From Burkholderiales bacterium UBA2459 (GTDB lineage Bacteria; Pseudomonadota; Gammaproteobacteria; Burkholderiales; Burkholderiaceae_E), in NCBI GenBank assembly GCA_002342365.1, contig DDPV01000012.1:101008-132119 (forward strand): 31,112 nucleotides of DNA. The letters run 5' to 3'. A program made the translations under genes and the position numbers. Numbering within the stretch: the first letter of the stretch is position 1; each line of letters starts with the position of its first letter. The notes below the pieces were generated by a model. The model worked only from the letters and a program-made list of their open reading frames with translations, was not told where the DNA came from and did not search any database. Positions 17,832-25,769 of the stretch are shown here, one piece after another.

Positions 17832-17849
17832 TTGTCCAGACTTTGTCAT
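17832..17849 (+). promoter_or_regulatory. Possible Pho box upstream of ugpB
   Basis: Two half-sites, TTGTCCA and TTGTCAT, repeat directly with an 11-base period (CTTTGTC appears exactly twice, 17830 and 17841). The known PhoB box is CTGTCAT-N4-CTGTCAT with the same period. The second half matches 6 of 7 bases and the first about 4 of 7. It lies 62 bases before the ugpB start. In E. coli, ugp is PhoB-regulated, which makes the placement meaningful, but two short repeats can arise by chance. Confidence 0.4.
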
Positions 17850-17911
17850 ACTTCGCCCTGAAAATGAGATGGTGTACCGCTAAGCACCCTTTATTTCCCA
17901 AGGAGATCCTG

Positions 17912-19270
17912 ATGAATACGACACCCGTGATTGAGAAGTCTTCCCGCAAGCAAGTGCCAGGTCGCCAATGGGCTCGCTTGAGCCTTGCGCTGTGCGGTTT
18001 CGCCGCCATGCCGATGTTTGCCCATGCGCAGACTGAAATCCAGTTTTGGCACTCCATGGGAGGCAAGCTTGGCGATTGGGTCAACGATATGGCAACCGGC
18101 TTTAACAAAACCCAAACTGAATACAAAGTGGTGCCGGTTTTCAAGGGCACCTACGCTGAATCCATGACCGCAGGCATTGCTGCCTTTCGCGCTGGAAACG
18201 CTCCCCATATTCTGCAGGTCTTCGAAGTCGGCACCGCAACCATGATGGCGTCCAAAGGAGCGATCGTGCCGGTCGCACAAATCATGAAGGACGCCGGTGA
18301 ACCTTTCGATCCAAAAGCCTATGTACCGGCTGTTGCCGGTTACTACACCAGCCCCAAGGGCGAGATGCTGTCCTTTCCCTTTAACAGCTCTACCACGGTG
18401 TTCTATTACAACAAGGAAGCTTTTCAAAAAGCCGGTGTTCGCAAGGTCCCGGAGACCTGGTCGGATGTTGCGCTGGCTGGCGCACTGATCAAATCCTCGG
18501 GCGCGACCAAGTGTGCATACACCTCGTCCTGGGTGAGTTGGGTACACCTGGAGAACTTTTCAGCTTGGCATAATGTTCCGATTGCCACAGGCAACAACGG
18601 CTTTGACTCAGTCGATGCAAAATTGCTGATCAATACGCCGCTGCACCAGAAACATATTGGCAATTTAGAGCAGTGGTCCAAGCAGGGATTGTTTACCTAT
18701 GGCGGGCGGGCAGGGGCGGCCGATTCGAAGTTTCACTCAGGTGAATGCGCGATGTTTACCGGCTCTTCAGCCGCTTATGCCAACATCAAGGCCAATGCCA
18801 AATTCGATTTCGGTATCGCCAAGCTGCCTTACTACTCGGACGTTCAGGGTGCCCCGCAAAACACCATCATCGGCGGTGCCAGCTTATGGGTGATGGCTGG
18901 CAAGAAAAAAGAAGACTACAAGGGCGTTGCCAAGTTCTTCAACTATGTTGCAAGTCCCGAGCAGCAGGCACAGTCGCACCAGATGACCGGCTATCTGCCG
19001 ATTACCTCAGCGGCTTATGACATCACCAGAAAGTCGGGCTTTTATGAGAAAAACCCAGGCACCGATGTTTCGGTTCAGCAAATGATCGTGAAGACCACCG
19101 ATAAGTCGCGTGGCTTGCGCCTGGGCAATTTTGTGCAAATCCGTACGATCATCGATGAGGAACTCGAAGGGGTGTGGGCTGGCAAGCAAGACGCCAAGGC
19201 GGCGCTTGAAAGAATCGAGCAACGCGGCAATGAGCAGTTGGCCCGCTTTGCGCGGACCGCCAAAGAGTAA
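17912..19270 (+). CDS. ugpB: sn-Glycerol-3-phosphate ABC transporter, periplasmic binding protein
   Basis: A 452-residue protein from ATG 17912, preceded by AAGGAG at 17900-17905; an upstream in-frame start at 17843 would add 23 residues without a ribosome site. Residues 1-39 form a long Sec signal peptide with a cleavage site AHA-Q (39/40). The mature protein starts TEIQFWHSMGGKLGDWVN, the standard beginning of UgpB, followed by FNKTQTEYKVVPVFKGTYAE (about 69-88), a ligand-site region known in UgpB. FPFNSSTTVFYYNKEAF and GGASLWVM also fit. It captures glycerol-3-phosphate or glycerophosphodiesters in the periplasm and delivers them to UgpA/UgpE. The stop directly abuts the ugpA ATG. Confidence 0.94.
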   Translation: MNTTPVIEKSSRKQVPGRQWARLSLALCGFAAMPMFAHAQTEIQFWHSMGGKLGDWVNDMATGFNKTQTEYKVVPVFKGTYAESMTAGIAAFRAGNAPHILQVFEVGTATMMASKGAIVPVAQIMKDAGEPFDPKAYVPAVAGYYTSPKGEMLSFPFNSSTTVFYYNKEAFQKAGVRKVPETWSDVALAGALIKSSGATKCAYTSSWVSWVHLENFSAWHNVPIATGNNGFDSVDAKLLINTPLHQKHIGNLEQWSKQGLFTYGGRAGAADSKFHSGECAMFTGSSAAYANIKANAKFDFGIAKLPYYSDVQGAPQNTIIGGASLWVMAGKKKEDYKGVAKFFNYVASPEQQAQSHQMTGYLPITSAAYDITRKSGFYEKNPGTDVSVQQMIVKTTDKSRGLRLGNFVQIRTIIDEELEGVWAGKQDAKAALERIEQRGNEQLARFARTAKE

Positions 19271-20170
19271 ATGGCCGAAGAGGCTCAGACACGAGGCCCA
19301 GGTTTCAAGGGTTGGGGCTTGCCGGCGATGTTGCTGGCGCCCCAGTTGCTGATCGTTTTAATTTTTTTCTATTGGCCATCGGTTCGGGCAGTCTTCGGCT
19401 CGCTTTTTCTTGAAGACGCCTTTGGCCAGAGCGCCGAGTTCGTTGGCTTTGAGAACTTCGAGCGGCTTTTTGCCGATTCGGATTACGCGGATGCCTTTGG
19501 AATTACGGTGGTTTTTTCGGTGCTTGTCAGCAGCATCGGTTTGTCGATAAGTCTGCTGCTTGCATGGTTTGCTGACCGCGCGATCAAGGCGCGCTATGTG
19601 TTTCGAACGATTCTGATCATTCCCTATGCGGTATCGGCTGCGGTGGCGGCGGTGCTGTGGAGTTTTTTGTTCGCCCCCAGCGTGGGCGTGGTAGCACATT
19701 GGCTGATCCAAAGCGGCCTGGCCTGGAATTACCTGATCAACGCCAACCATGCGATGGCACTCATTGTGATGACCGCCGTATGGAAGCAAATTGCCTATAA
19801 CTTTATATTTTTTCTAGCTGGACTACAGGCCATTCCGCGCAGCATGTTTGAGGCTTCGGCCATGGATGGTGCAGGCCCGTTCAAAACCTTCTTCTACGTG
19901 ACCTTGCCCTTGCTCTCGCCCACGGCGTTTTTCTTGCTCGTGGTCAATGTGGTTTATGCCTTTTTTGACACCTTCGGAATCATCGATGCCTCAACCGGCG
20001 GTGGTCCGGGACAATCGACCAGCATCTTGGTGTATAAAGTCTATCACGATGGTTTTAAATCGCTCGATCTTGGCAGTTCGTCGGCCCAATCGGTGATCCT
20101 GATGATCATGGTGGTATTGCTCACGGTGATTCAGTTCCGATTTATTGAGCGTCGTGTGCACTATGGCTGA
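19271..20170 (+). CDS. ugpA: sn-Glycerol-3-phosphate ABC transporter permease UgpA
   Basis: A 299-residue inner-membrane protein (E. coli UgpA 295). Six hydrophobic stretches are visible, starting at about 18-36, 76-99, 112-133, 162-182, 217-236 and near 275-293. The EAA loop that docks the ATPase lies at about 188-216 (IPRSMFEASAMDGAGPFKTF), with the conserved Gly at 200. The order ugpB-ugpA-ugpE and the match of FFYVTLPLLSPTAFFLLVVNVVYAFFDTFG type sequence make it the UgpA partner. The start follows the ugpB stop with no gap. Confidence 0.94.
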   Translation: MAEEAQTRGPGFKGWGLPAMLLAPQLLIVLIFFYWPSVRAVFGSLFLEDAFGQSAEFVGFENFERLFADSDYADAFGITVVFSVLVSSIGLSISLLLAWFADRAIKARYVFRTILIIPYAVSAAVAAVLWSFLFAPSVGVVAHWLIQSGLAWNYLINANHAMALIVMTAVWKQIAYNFIFFLAGLQAIPRSMFEASAMDGAGPFKTFFYVTLPLLSPTAFFLLVVNVVYAFFDTFGIIDASTGGGPGQSTSILVYKVYHDGFKSLDLGSSSAQSVILMIMVVLLTVIQFRFIERRVHYG

Positions 20171-20190
20171 GTACCGAAAGGATCCCTGGG

Positions 20191-21036
20191 GTGATCGGTG
20201 ACCCGCGCTGGATGCCCTGGCTTACCTACGCGGTGCTAACGCTCGGCGTGCTGCTCATCGGCTTTCCGCTTTGGGTGGCTTTGGCGGCATCGACGCAATC
20301 CATCGAACAAGTGCGCGATGTACCGATGTCCTTGGCTTTAGGTTCCGAGTTTTTTACTAATTTCGCAAGCGTGCTCGATTCGGGCGCCGGAAACAGCGCA
20401 GCGCCGGTCGGGCGTATGGTCTTCAACAGCTTTGTGGTGGCGATGGTAATCGCTGTGGGCAAAATCGTGATTTCGCTGCTTTCAGCCTATGCCTTTGTGT
20501 TTTTCCGATTTCCCGGACGCACACTTGCTTTTTGGCTGATCTTCATCACGCTGATGCTGCCGGTGGAAGTGCGGATCATGCCCACCTATGAGGTGATGGC
20601 CAGTTTGAAACTGATCAATACCTATACCGGATTGACCCTGCCCTTGATTGCATCGGCCACCGCGACATTTTTATTCAGGCAATTCTTCATGACGATTCCT
20701 CCGTCATTGGTCGACGCAGCAAGGATCGACGGTGCTTCGCCGATGCGTTTTTTCTTTGAGATTCTGCTGCCGCTGTCTCGCACCAATATCGCAGCCTTGT
20801 TTGTGATCACCTTTACCTACGGCTGGAATCAATACTTGTGGCCGCTGTTGATTACGACCGATGAATCGATGTACACGGTGGTGGTTGGCATCCGGCGCAT
20901 GCTGGCGGGCAGCGATGCAGCAACCGAGTGGCACCTGGTGATGATGACCGCACTCTTGGCGATGTTGCCCCCGCTGCTGGTGGTGCTCGCCATGCAGCGC
21001 TGGTTTGTGAAGGGTCTGGTCGATGCCGATAAATAA
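20191..21036 (+). CDS. ugpE: sn-Glycerol-3-phosphate ABC transporter permease UgpE
   Basis: A 281-residue inner-membrane protein, the same length as E. coli UgpE, starting at GTG 20191 (ribosome site GAAAGGA). Membrane segments begin near residues 12, 76, 112, 146, 197 and 250. The EAA loop is at about 169-197 (IPPSLVDAARIDGASPMRFF). It forms a heterodimer pore with UgpA. In E. coli the next gene would be ugpC, the ATPase; here only 12 bases follow before ugpQ, so ugpC is absent from this operon. Confidence 0.94.
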   Translation: MIGDPRWMPWLTYAVLTLGVLLIGFPLWVALAASTQSIEQVRDVPMSLALGSEFFTNFASVLDSGAGNSAAPVGRMVFNSFVVAMVIAVGKIVISLLSAYAFVFFRFPGRTLAFWLIFITLMLPVEVRIMPTYEVMASLKLINTYTGLTLPLIASATATFLFRQFFMTIPPSLVDAARIDGASPMRFFFEILLPLSRTNIAALFVITFTYGWNQYLWPLLITTDESMYTVVVGIRRMLAGSDAATEWHLVMMTALLAMLPPLLVVLAMQRWFVKGLVDADK

Positions 21037-21048
21037 GGGGTCAGGCCC

Positions 21049-21786
21049 TTGATCGACTGGCCTTATCCGAGAATCATCGCGCACCGGGGGGCGGGCAAGC
21101 TTGCTCCAGAAAACACGCTGGCAGCGATGCAGGTCGCTTTGCAGCACCGACAGAAAATGGTTGAGTTTGACGTCAAGTTGTCTGCCGATGATGTGGCAGT
21201 GCTTATGCATGATGCAAATCTTGACCGCACCACCAATGGCATCGGGCCGGTTCGGCAGTTCAACTGGGCTGAATTGGCGCGACTTGATGCGGGCAGCTGG
21301 CACTCCGAGGCTTTTGCTGGCGAGCCGATTCCTCGGCTCGATTCCGCGCTGGCATGGCTGCTTGAAAAGGGCATGCTTGCCAACGTCGAGATCAAGCCCT
21401 CGCCAGGACTTGAGCTGCACAGCGGCCGATTGATTGCCCGCGCCTGCAAAACCTTGTGGACCAGGCAGGATATCCCTTGTTTGCTCTCTTCGTTTTCCGA
21501 AGCTGCCTTGCAAGCCGCGATGGCAACGGCGCCCGCGCTGCCCAGAGCCCTGTTGATGGATCGCTTGTTTCCCGATTGGCTTGCAAGATGCAGGCGACTT
21601 GACTGTGTTGCGGTGGATTGGAACGAAGGTCTTATCAACGCAGCGCTTGTTCGCGATGCCCATGCGGCAGGGCTTCGGGTTCTTGTTTACACGGTGAATG
21701 ATCCGCAGCGCGCCAAGCAGTTACTTGACTGGGGTGTGGATTCGGTGATCACCGATTGGGTTGACCAACTCAGTCCCCAGGGCTGA
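21049..21786 (+). CDS. ugpQ: Glycerophosphodiester phosphodiesterase UgpQ
   Basis: A 245-residue cytoplasmic GDPD-family enzyme that hydrolyses glycerophosphodiesters to glycerol-3-phosphate and an alcohol. It starts at TTG 21049; no ATG is available upstream, and AAGGGG(TCAGG) at 21036-21045 can serve as ribosome site. Catalytic and metal residues are visible: HRG at 12-14 with Glu21 (PENT), Glu39 and Asp41 in EFDV, and His54 in MHDANLDRTTNG. Glu in NVEIKP and the final GVDSVITDW are typical. There is no signal peptide, consistent with the cytoplasmic UgpQ type. Its 3' end overlaps glpK by 17 bases on the opposite strand. Confidence 0.92.
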   Translation: MIDWPYPRIIAHRGAGKLAPENTLAAMQVALQHRQKMVEFDVKLSADDVAVLMHDANLDRTTNGIGPVRQFNWAELARLDAGSWHSEAFAGEPIPRLDSALAWLLEKGMLANVEIKPSPGLELHSGRLIARACKTLWTRQDIPCLLSSFSEAALQAAMATAPALPRALLMDRLFPDWLARCRRLDCVAVDWNEGLINAALVRDAHAAGLRVLVYTVNDPQRAKQLLDWGVDSVITDWVDQLSPQG

Positions 21787-23332
21787 GCGACGATCGGGCG
21801 CGATTGAGTGCCTTGCGCCATTCCCCCATCCGCGCGTGGGCTTCATCGCTTGAGATATTGGGTGTGAAAAGTCGATCGGTTTGGCGCATGCCTTCACAAG
21901 CTTGAACGTTATCGAAAACACCAGCACCGAGTCCGGCAAGTTGCGCTGCACCAAGCGCTGTGCTTTCCAGAATGCTCGGGCGATTTACAGCGACGCCCAA
22001 AAGATCAGCCTGAAACTGCATCAGCCAGTTGTTTGCACTCGCCCCGCCGTCCACCCGCAACTCGCGCAGTGCTTGCAACCCGTCGGCGTTCATCGCCTGC
22101 AGCACTTCAGCACTTTGAAAGGCAATCGATTCGAGCGCCGCGCGAACCAGATGGGCGCGATTGGTGCCGCGGGTGATACCGACCAAAACACCGCGTGCTT
22201 CAGCGTCCCAATGCGGTGCACCCAGCCCCGTGAAAGCCGGTACCAGATAGCATCCGCTTGTATCCTTGACCGATGCCGCGATCGCTTCACTATCTTGAAC
22301 CTTGTCAATCAAACCAAGTTCATCACGAAGCCACTGCAAGGCGGCGCCGGCCACAAATACGCTGCCCTCAAGGGCGTATTCCATCGCACCTGGCCGCCGC
22401 AAGGCCTTCGATTCTCCTTTGGGATTAATTGCTGTGCTGACCTGCTGAGGCAGGCCCGACCAGGCGCAGGTGCTCAGCAGTCGATGTTGTGAATGGCGAA
22501 TTTGCTCCCCCACATGCATCAGCATGAAGCAGCCGGTACCGTAGGTGTTTTTTGCCATTCCTGGGCGGATTGCTGCTTGGCCAAAGAGGGCGGCCTGCTG
22601 ATCGCCGGCGATACCGGTAATCGGAATCCCCAAGCTGCTCGGGCTGAGCTCATCGCTTGTCAATACGCTATCGACGATACGCGGCAAAACCGCGCTTGGA
22701 ACATCAAGTAAGTCGAGCATTGCATCATCCCATTGACCGCCTGCCAGATTCATCATCAGGGTGCGGCTTGCATTGCTGCGGTCAATCACATGCTCGCGCT
22801 TGCCGGTGAGCTGCCAGATGAGCCAACTGTCGATGGTTCCGAAACACAACTCGCCCTTGATTGCCCGGCTGCGCAGCGCAGGCTCTTGCTGGAGCAGCCA
22901 GGCCAGTTTTGTGCCGGAGAAATAGGGGTCAAGCAAAAGGCCTGTTCGTGCTTGCACCATGGCTTCATGACCTTGCTCGCGCCAGTGCTGGCAAAGACCG
23001 CTGCTACGCCGATCCTGCCAGACGATTGCCGCATGGACAGGCCTGCCGCTTGCGCGTTCCCACAGCAGCATGGTCTCGCGCTGGTTGCTGATGCCGATGG
23101 CCTGGATCTGATCGGGCTTGAGTCCGGCCTGGGCCATGGCCTGGACCATGCACTGCTGCTGGCTTTCCCAGATCTCTATCGGATCATGTTCCACCCAGCC
23201 GGGTTGTGGGTAGTACTGGCGGAGGGGCTTTTGCGCTTGGGCCATGACATGGCCTTGCGCGTCAAAGACCATGCTGCGTGAACTGGTGGTGCCTTGGTCG
23301 ATTGCAAGCAAGTAGGCGGTGTCGGCGCTCAT
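21770..23332 (-). CDS. glpK: Glycerol kinase
   Basis: A 520-residue FGGY-family sugar kinase that phosphorylates glycerol to glycerol-3-phosphate with ATP. The phosphate-binding loop DQGTTSSR is at 12-19, with the preceding YLLAI strand. RETMLLWERASGRP, GIAGDQQAALFGQ, and NTYGTGCFMLMHVG are the classic GlpK/FGGY blocks; the C-terminal half has DGGASANNWLMQFQADLLG and TALGAAQLAGLG. It starts only 42 bases after imuB on the same strand, with no hairpin terminator seen between them. The ribosome site is weak. No glpF or glpD is present in the window; metabolically it complements ugpQ. Confidence 0.96.
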   Translation of the reverse strand: MSADTAYLLAIDQGTTSSRSMVFDAQGHVMAQAQKPLRQYYPQPGWVEHDPIEIWESQQQCMVQAMAQAGLKPDQIQAIGISNQRETMLLWERASGRPVHAAIVWQDRRSSGLCQHWREQGHEAMVQARTGLLLDPYFSGTKLAWLLQQEPALRSRAIKGELCFGTIDSWLIWQLTGKREHVIDRSNASRTLMMNLAGGQWDDAMLDLLDVPSAVLPRIVDSVLTSDELSPSSLGIPITGIAGDQQAALFGQAAIRPGMAKNTYGTGCFMLMHVGEQIRHSQHRLLSTCAWSGLPQQVSTAINPKGESKALRRPGAMEYALEGSVFVAGAALQWLRDELGLIDKVQDSEAIAASVKDTSGCYLVPAFTGLGAPHWDAEARGVLVGITRGTNRAHLVRAALESIAFQSAEVLQAMNADGLQALRELRVDGGASANNWLMQFQADLLGVAVNRPSILESTALGAAQLAGLGAGVFDNVQACEGMRQTDRLFTPNISSDEAHARMGEWRKALNRARSSLSPGD

Positions 23333-23374
23333 GTCATGATTTCCATCGGTACTTGTTCATCATTTTGTTTGATC

Positions 23375-24940
23375 TTAGCCGAAGCAACCCTGGATAAACC
23401 ACTGAAGCCTTGCTTCGCCGCTTGCATCCTGTCGGCTGCGATAAATCCAGTAAAGCGCTGCTTGTTCATCGCTTGCAATAAAGTAATCGCGTGCAAACCA
23501 CTGACCATCCCACCAGGCTGTCTCGATACGCTCAGGACCTGCAATGAGCTTCAGAGGGCCTTGCCAGTAGGGGCGGTTTGAACGCTCCTGGATGGGTACC
23601 GGATTTTCAAAAAACCATAGCGGTCTGGGCAAACCAGCGCGCCTTATCGATGTGAAAGAAAGATCGTTTAATTTTGGATCAACAAGTTTTAGTGAAGGGT
23701 TTAAAGCGCAGATTTGCTGCGCGAACTCCGGTCGATGATCGGCAATCGGAACAATACGGCCAATGCTGCTGCTGCCAAGTCGGGCCTGTAGTCGTTCGAA
23801 CAAGGCGGTCTGAGCCTGGCGACTTAGTTCCGGTCCGGGGAAAAGCGTCTCGGAGGCTGGTGGCATGTTTTGCGTAAAGCCGCTGCAAAGGGTGATGCCG
23901 GTCACCGGATCGCGCAACAGGGTTTTTGCCAGATGCTCTGCCCATAAGGCTGACCAATGCCCTGCCTGCTGGCATAAGGCCTGGGTCCCCAGCGTGATCA
24001 GACTGACTGGGCCACGGTCGCGATGATGCAGTTGAAAATTCAAACGCATCACCCCGACCTGACGGGCTTTAAAGTGGGCACAGGCTTGTTCAATCAGCGT
24101 CTGCCCAAGCTTGAATAAATGGCTGCTCTCTTCGGCCCAAAACGAAAGCTCGCGATGCAATCGCAGGGGCTCAGGAATGCAAAGCCACTGCCTGGGGTCC
24201 GGCTCCAAACCCAAAGCCTGATCCATAGCAAGCAAGGCTCTGGCACCCAGGCGCTGTCGCAAAGCTTTTCGTGGCAGCGCCCAAAGTGCCTGCAGATCCA
24301 TAAGCGCTAAATCATCACGCATGATTCGAAGCTGTTGCGCTTGCCGATCGGTTTCGGTGTGGACAGCTAAACAATGAATATCGATCGGAGCGATGGCGTG
24401 GCGCAAGTCCGATGAGCTTATCGCGGTGATCATGGTTCTGGCAGCAAAAGGATCCGATGCAGCACGGGGGGCCTTCCAGCTGCTGAGCCAAACGGCGGCG
24501 CGGGGTGTGGAGGCAACCGCAAGATGCAAAGCCTGTTGCTGATCCCTGAAGCCTTGGATCATTTGCTGAACCAGGGACTGAAGGCCCCCGAAAAGTTTCA
24601 GGCTATGGCTGACTTCTGCGAGCAAACACCCGGCTTCTTGGCACAGATGCGGTGTGAAGCCTGAAAGCCACCAACACTGTTCTTGCAAATATTGCGATTC
24701 AGCTTGCGGATTGCGCGCTATCCAAAACAATTGCGGGCAACGGCTTAGGGCGTTCGCCTGACTCATCCCGGGGCGGATGCCACAAGCGATCGCTTGCGGG
24801 CTGGCTTGGTAAACCAGCCCGGATTCGTGGACTGCAAGTGCCGAAGCTGAAGATCCGTTTAGGCTTTGCTGCGCAATCCATAGCGCAAGATTTTCAATAT
24901 AAAAACCAACCCATAGGTTTTGTCGAACCGTTTGCAACAT
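23375..24940 (-). CDS. imuB: ImuB, Y-family-like translesion synthesis subunit
   Basis: A protein of 521 residues from ATG 24940 (a TTG at 24955 would add five). ImuB is related to Y-family polymerases but lacks catalytic function: where DinB has Asp-Met-Asp, this protein reads FYIENLALW, and the second acidic pair is replaced (AEVSHSLKLFGG). It serves as scaffold between the beta clamp, ImuA and DnaE2. A clamp-binding-like motif QTALF occurs at about 377-381. The end, LQWFIQGCFG, matches the usual ImuB C-terminus (xRWFLHGLFA). It is 53 bases downstream of imuA (end to start), same strand. Start uncertain; no strong ribosome site for either choice. Confidence 0.92.
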   Translation of the reverse strand: MLQTVRQNLWVGFYIENLALWIAQQSLNGSSASALAVHESGLVYQASPQAIACGIRPGMSQANALSRCPQLFWIARNPQAESQYLQEQCWWLSGFTPHLCQEAGCLLAEVSHSLKLFGGLQSLVQQMIQGFRDQQQALHLAVASTPRAAVWLSSWKAPRAASDPFAARTMITAISSSDLRHAIAPIDIHCLAVHTETDRQAQQLRIMRDDLALMDLQALWALPRKALRQRLGARALLAMDQALGLEPDPRQWLCIPEPLRLHRELSFWAEESSHLFKLGQTLIEQACAHFKARQVGVMRLNFQLHHRDRGPVSLITLGTQALCQQAGHWSALWAEHLAKTLLRDPVTGITLCSGFTQNMPPASETLFPGPELSRQAQTALFERLQARLGSSSIGRIVPIADHRPEFAQQICALNPSLKLVDPKLNDLSFTSIRRAGLPRPLWFFENPVPIQERSNRPYWQGPLKLIAGPERIETAWWDGQWFARDYFIASDEQAALYWIYRSRQDASGEARLQWFIQGCFG

Positions 24941-24993
24941 CGCTTTTTGCGCCAAATGGGACTTGCGGAGTCAAGAGCAAGCCGGAGGGCCTT

Positions 24994-25767
24994 TTAATGG
25001 CTTGTTGCAAGAGGCTGACCGCTTGCACCGTGATGCGCAAGCGCTGATGCGCCGCCCGATTGAAGCGCTGATGCGTTGGGCGCTTCGCCCGCTGGCGCTT
25101 TAAGGCGCAGCGCACGAAGTTGAAGACCCTGGGTGCTTTGAGGCAGTTCAATCTCCAGGCTGTCATGATGCAGCGGGCCTCGGCGCTTGAGAATACGCAA
25201 ACCAAGACTTTGCTGGGGTCCAGGTGAGAGCAGGACCCGCAGCGGCGCAGCACAGGCCTGGGACTGTACCGCTGCAGGTCGAAAGATAAAGCCAGGCCCC
25301 TCAAATTGCTGAGCTGCCAGCTGCAGACGCCTGAAGATCGCCGGACGAAGATCAGTGTGCGGCAACCAAGCCAAGATGCAAGCCAGGCTGTTGCTGCGTA
25401 AACACTGCTCAATCGCCCATAAACGATCGATAAGATGCTTTGCTTTGATGATCACCAGATGCTGAAGGTCAATACCGTAGCAAGCCAGCGCCGGACCATA
25501 AGGCAGCATGGGTGGACTCATCAGTACGACGGTTTTTTGTTGCGAGGTGAGTTGACGCAAAACCGGTACCAATAAGCGCAACTCACCGATACCGGCCTGT
25601 TTGCTCAACAACTCCGATAAAGCCCCGCAGGGCCAGCCACCCGAGGGCAGTTGCTTGTCGAGCGCTTGAAAACCTGAAGCGATGCTTCGTTGGGCTCCGC
25701 TCTGAGGCCACCCGTCGGCCCACCAAAGCTGGGTGGATAAGCCTAATAAGTCCCGCTTGTTTTGCAT
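24994..25767 (-). CDS. imuA: ImuA, RecA-like SOS mutagenesis factor
   Basis: A 257-residue protein of the ImuA/SulA-like group, which resembles a shortened RecA core and works with ImuB and DnaE2 in damage-induced mutagenesis. The signature segment GFQALDKQLPSGGWPCGALSELL (about 32-54) followed by GIGELRLLVPVLRQL is diagnostic. The Walker A motif of true RecA (GPESSGKTT) is not present, as expected for ImuA. The C-terminal third is rich in Ala, Gly, Leu and Gln and less conserved. The ATG lies two bases after the lexA stop, so lexA-imuA-imuB is almost certainly one operon under the LexA box at 26471-26486. Confidence 0.9.
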   Translation of the reverse strand: MQNKRDLLGLSTQLWWADGWPQSGAQRSIASGFQALDKQLPSGGWPCGALSELLSKQAGIGELRLLVPVLRQLTSQQKTVVLMSPPMLPYGPALACYGIDLQHLVIIKAKHLIDRLWAIEQCLRSNSLACILAWLPHTDLRPAIFRRLQLAAQQFEGPGFIFRPAAVQSQACAAPLRVLLSPGPQQSLGLRILKRRGPLHHDSLEIELPQSTQGLQLRALRLKAPAGEAPNASALQSGGASALAHHGASGQPLATSH

Positions 25768-25769
25768 GC

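Noticed and set aside
17891..18547. 218-codon open frame on the minus strand
   Set aside because: Antisense to the signal peptide and N-terminal lobe of UgpB; no recognisable domain.
20704..21663. 319-codon open frame on the minus strand
   Set aside because: Shadow of ugpE and ugpQ, both with clear family motifs on the plus strand; product composition is unlike a real protein.
1052..24794. About six copies of GCGATCGC across the window, more than base composition predicts
   Set aside because: All are in coding regions and fit frequent GCG-ATC-GCC (Ala-Ile-Ala) codons; a genome-wide count would be needed to call it a repeat such as HIP1.
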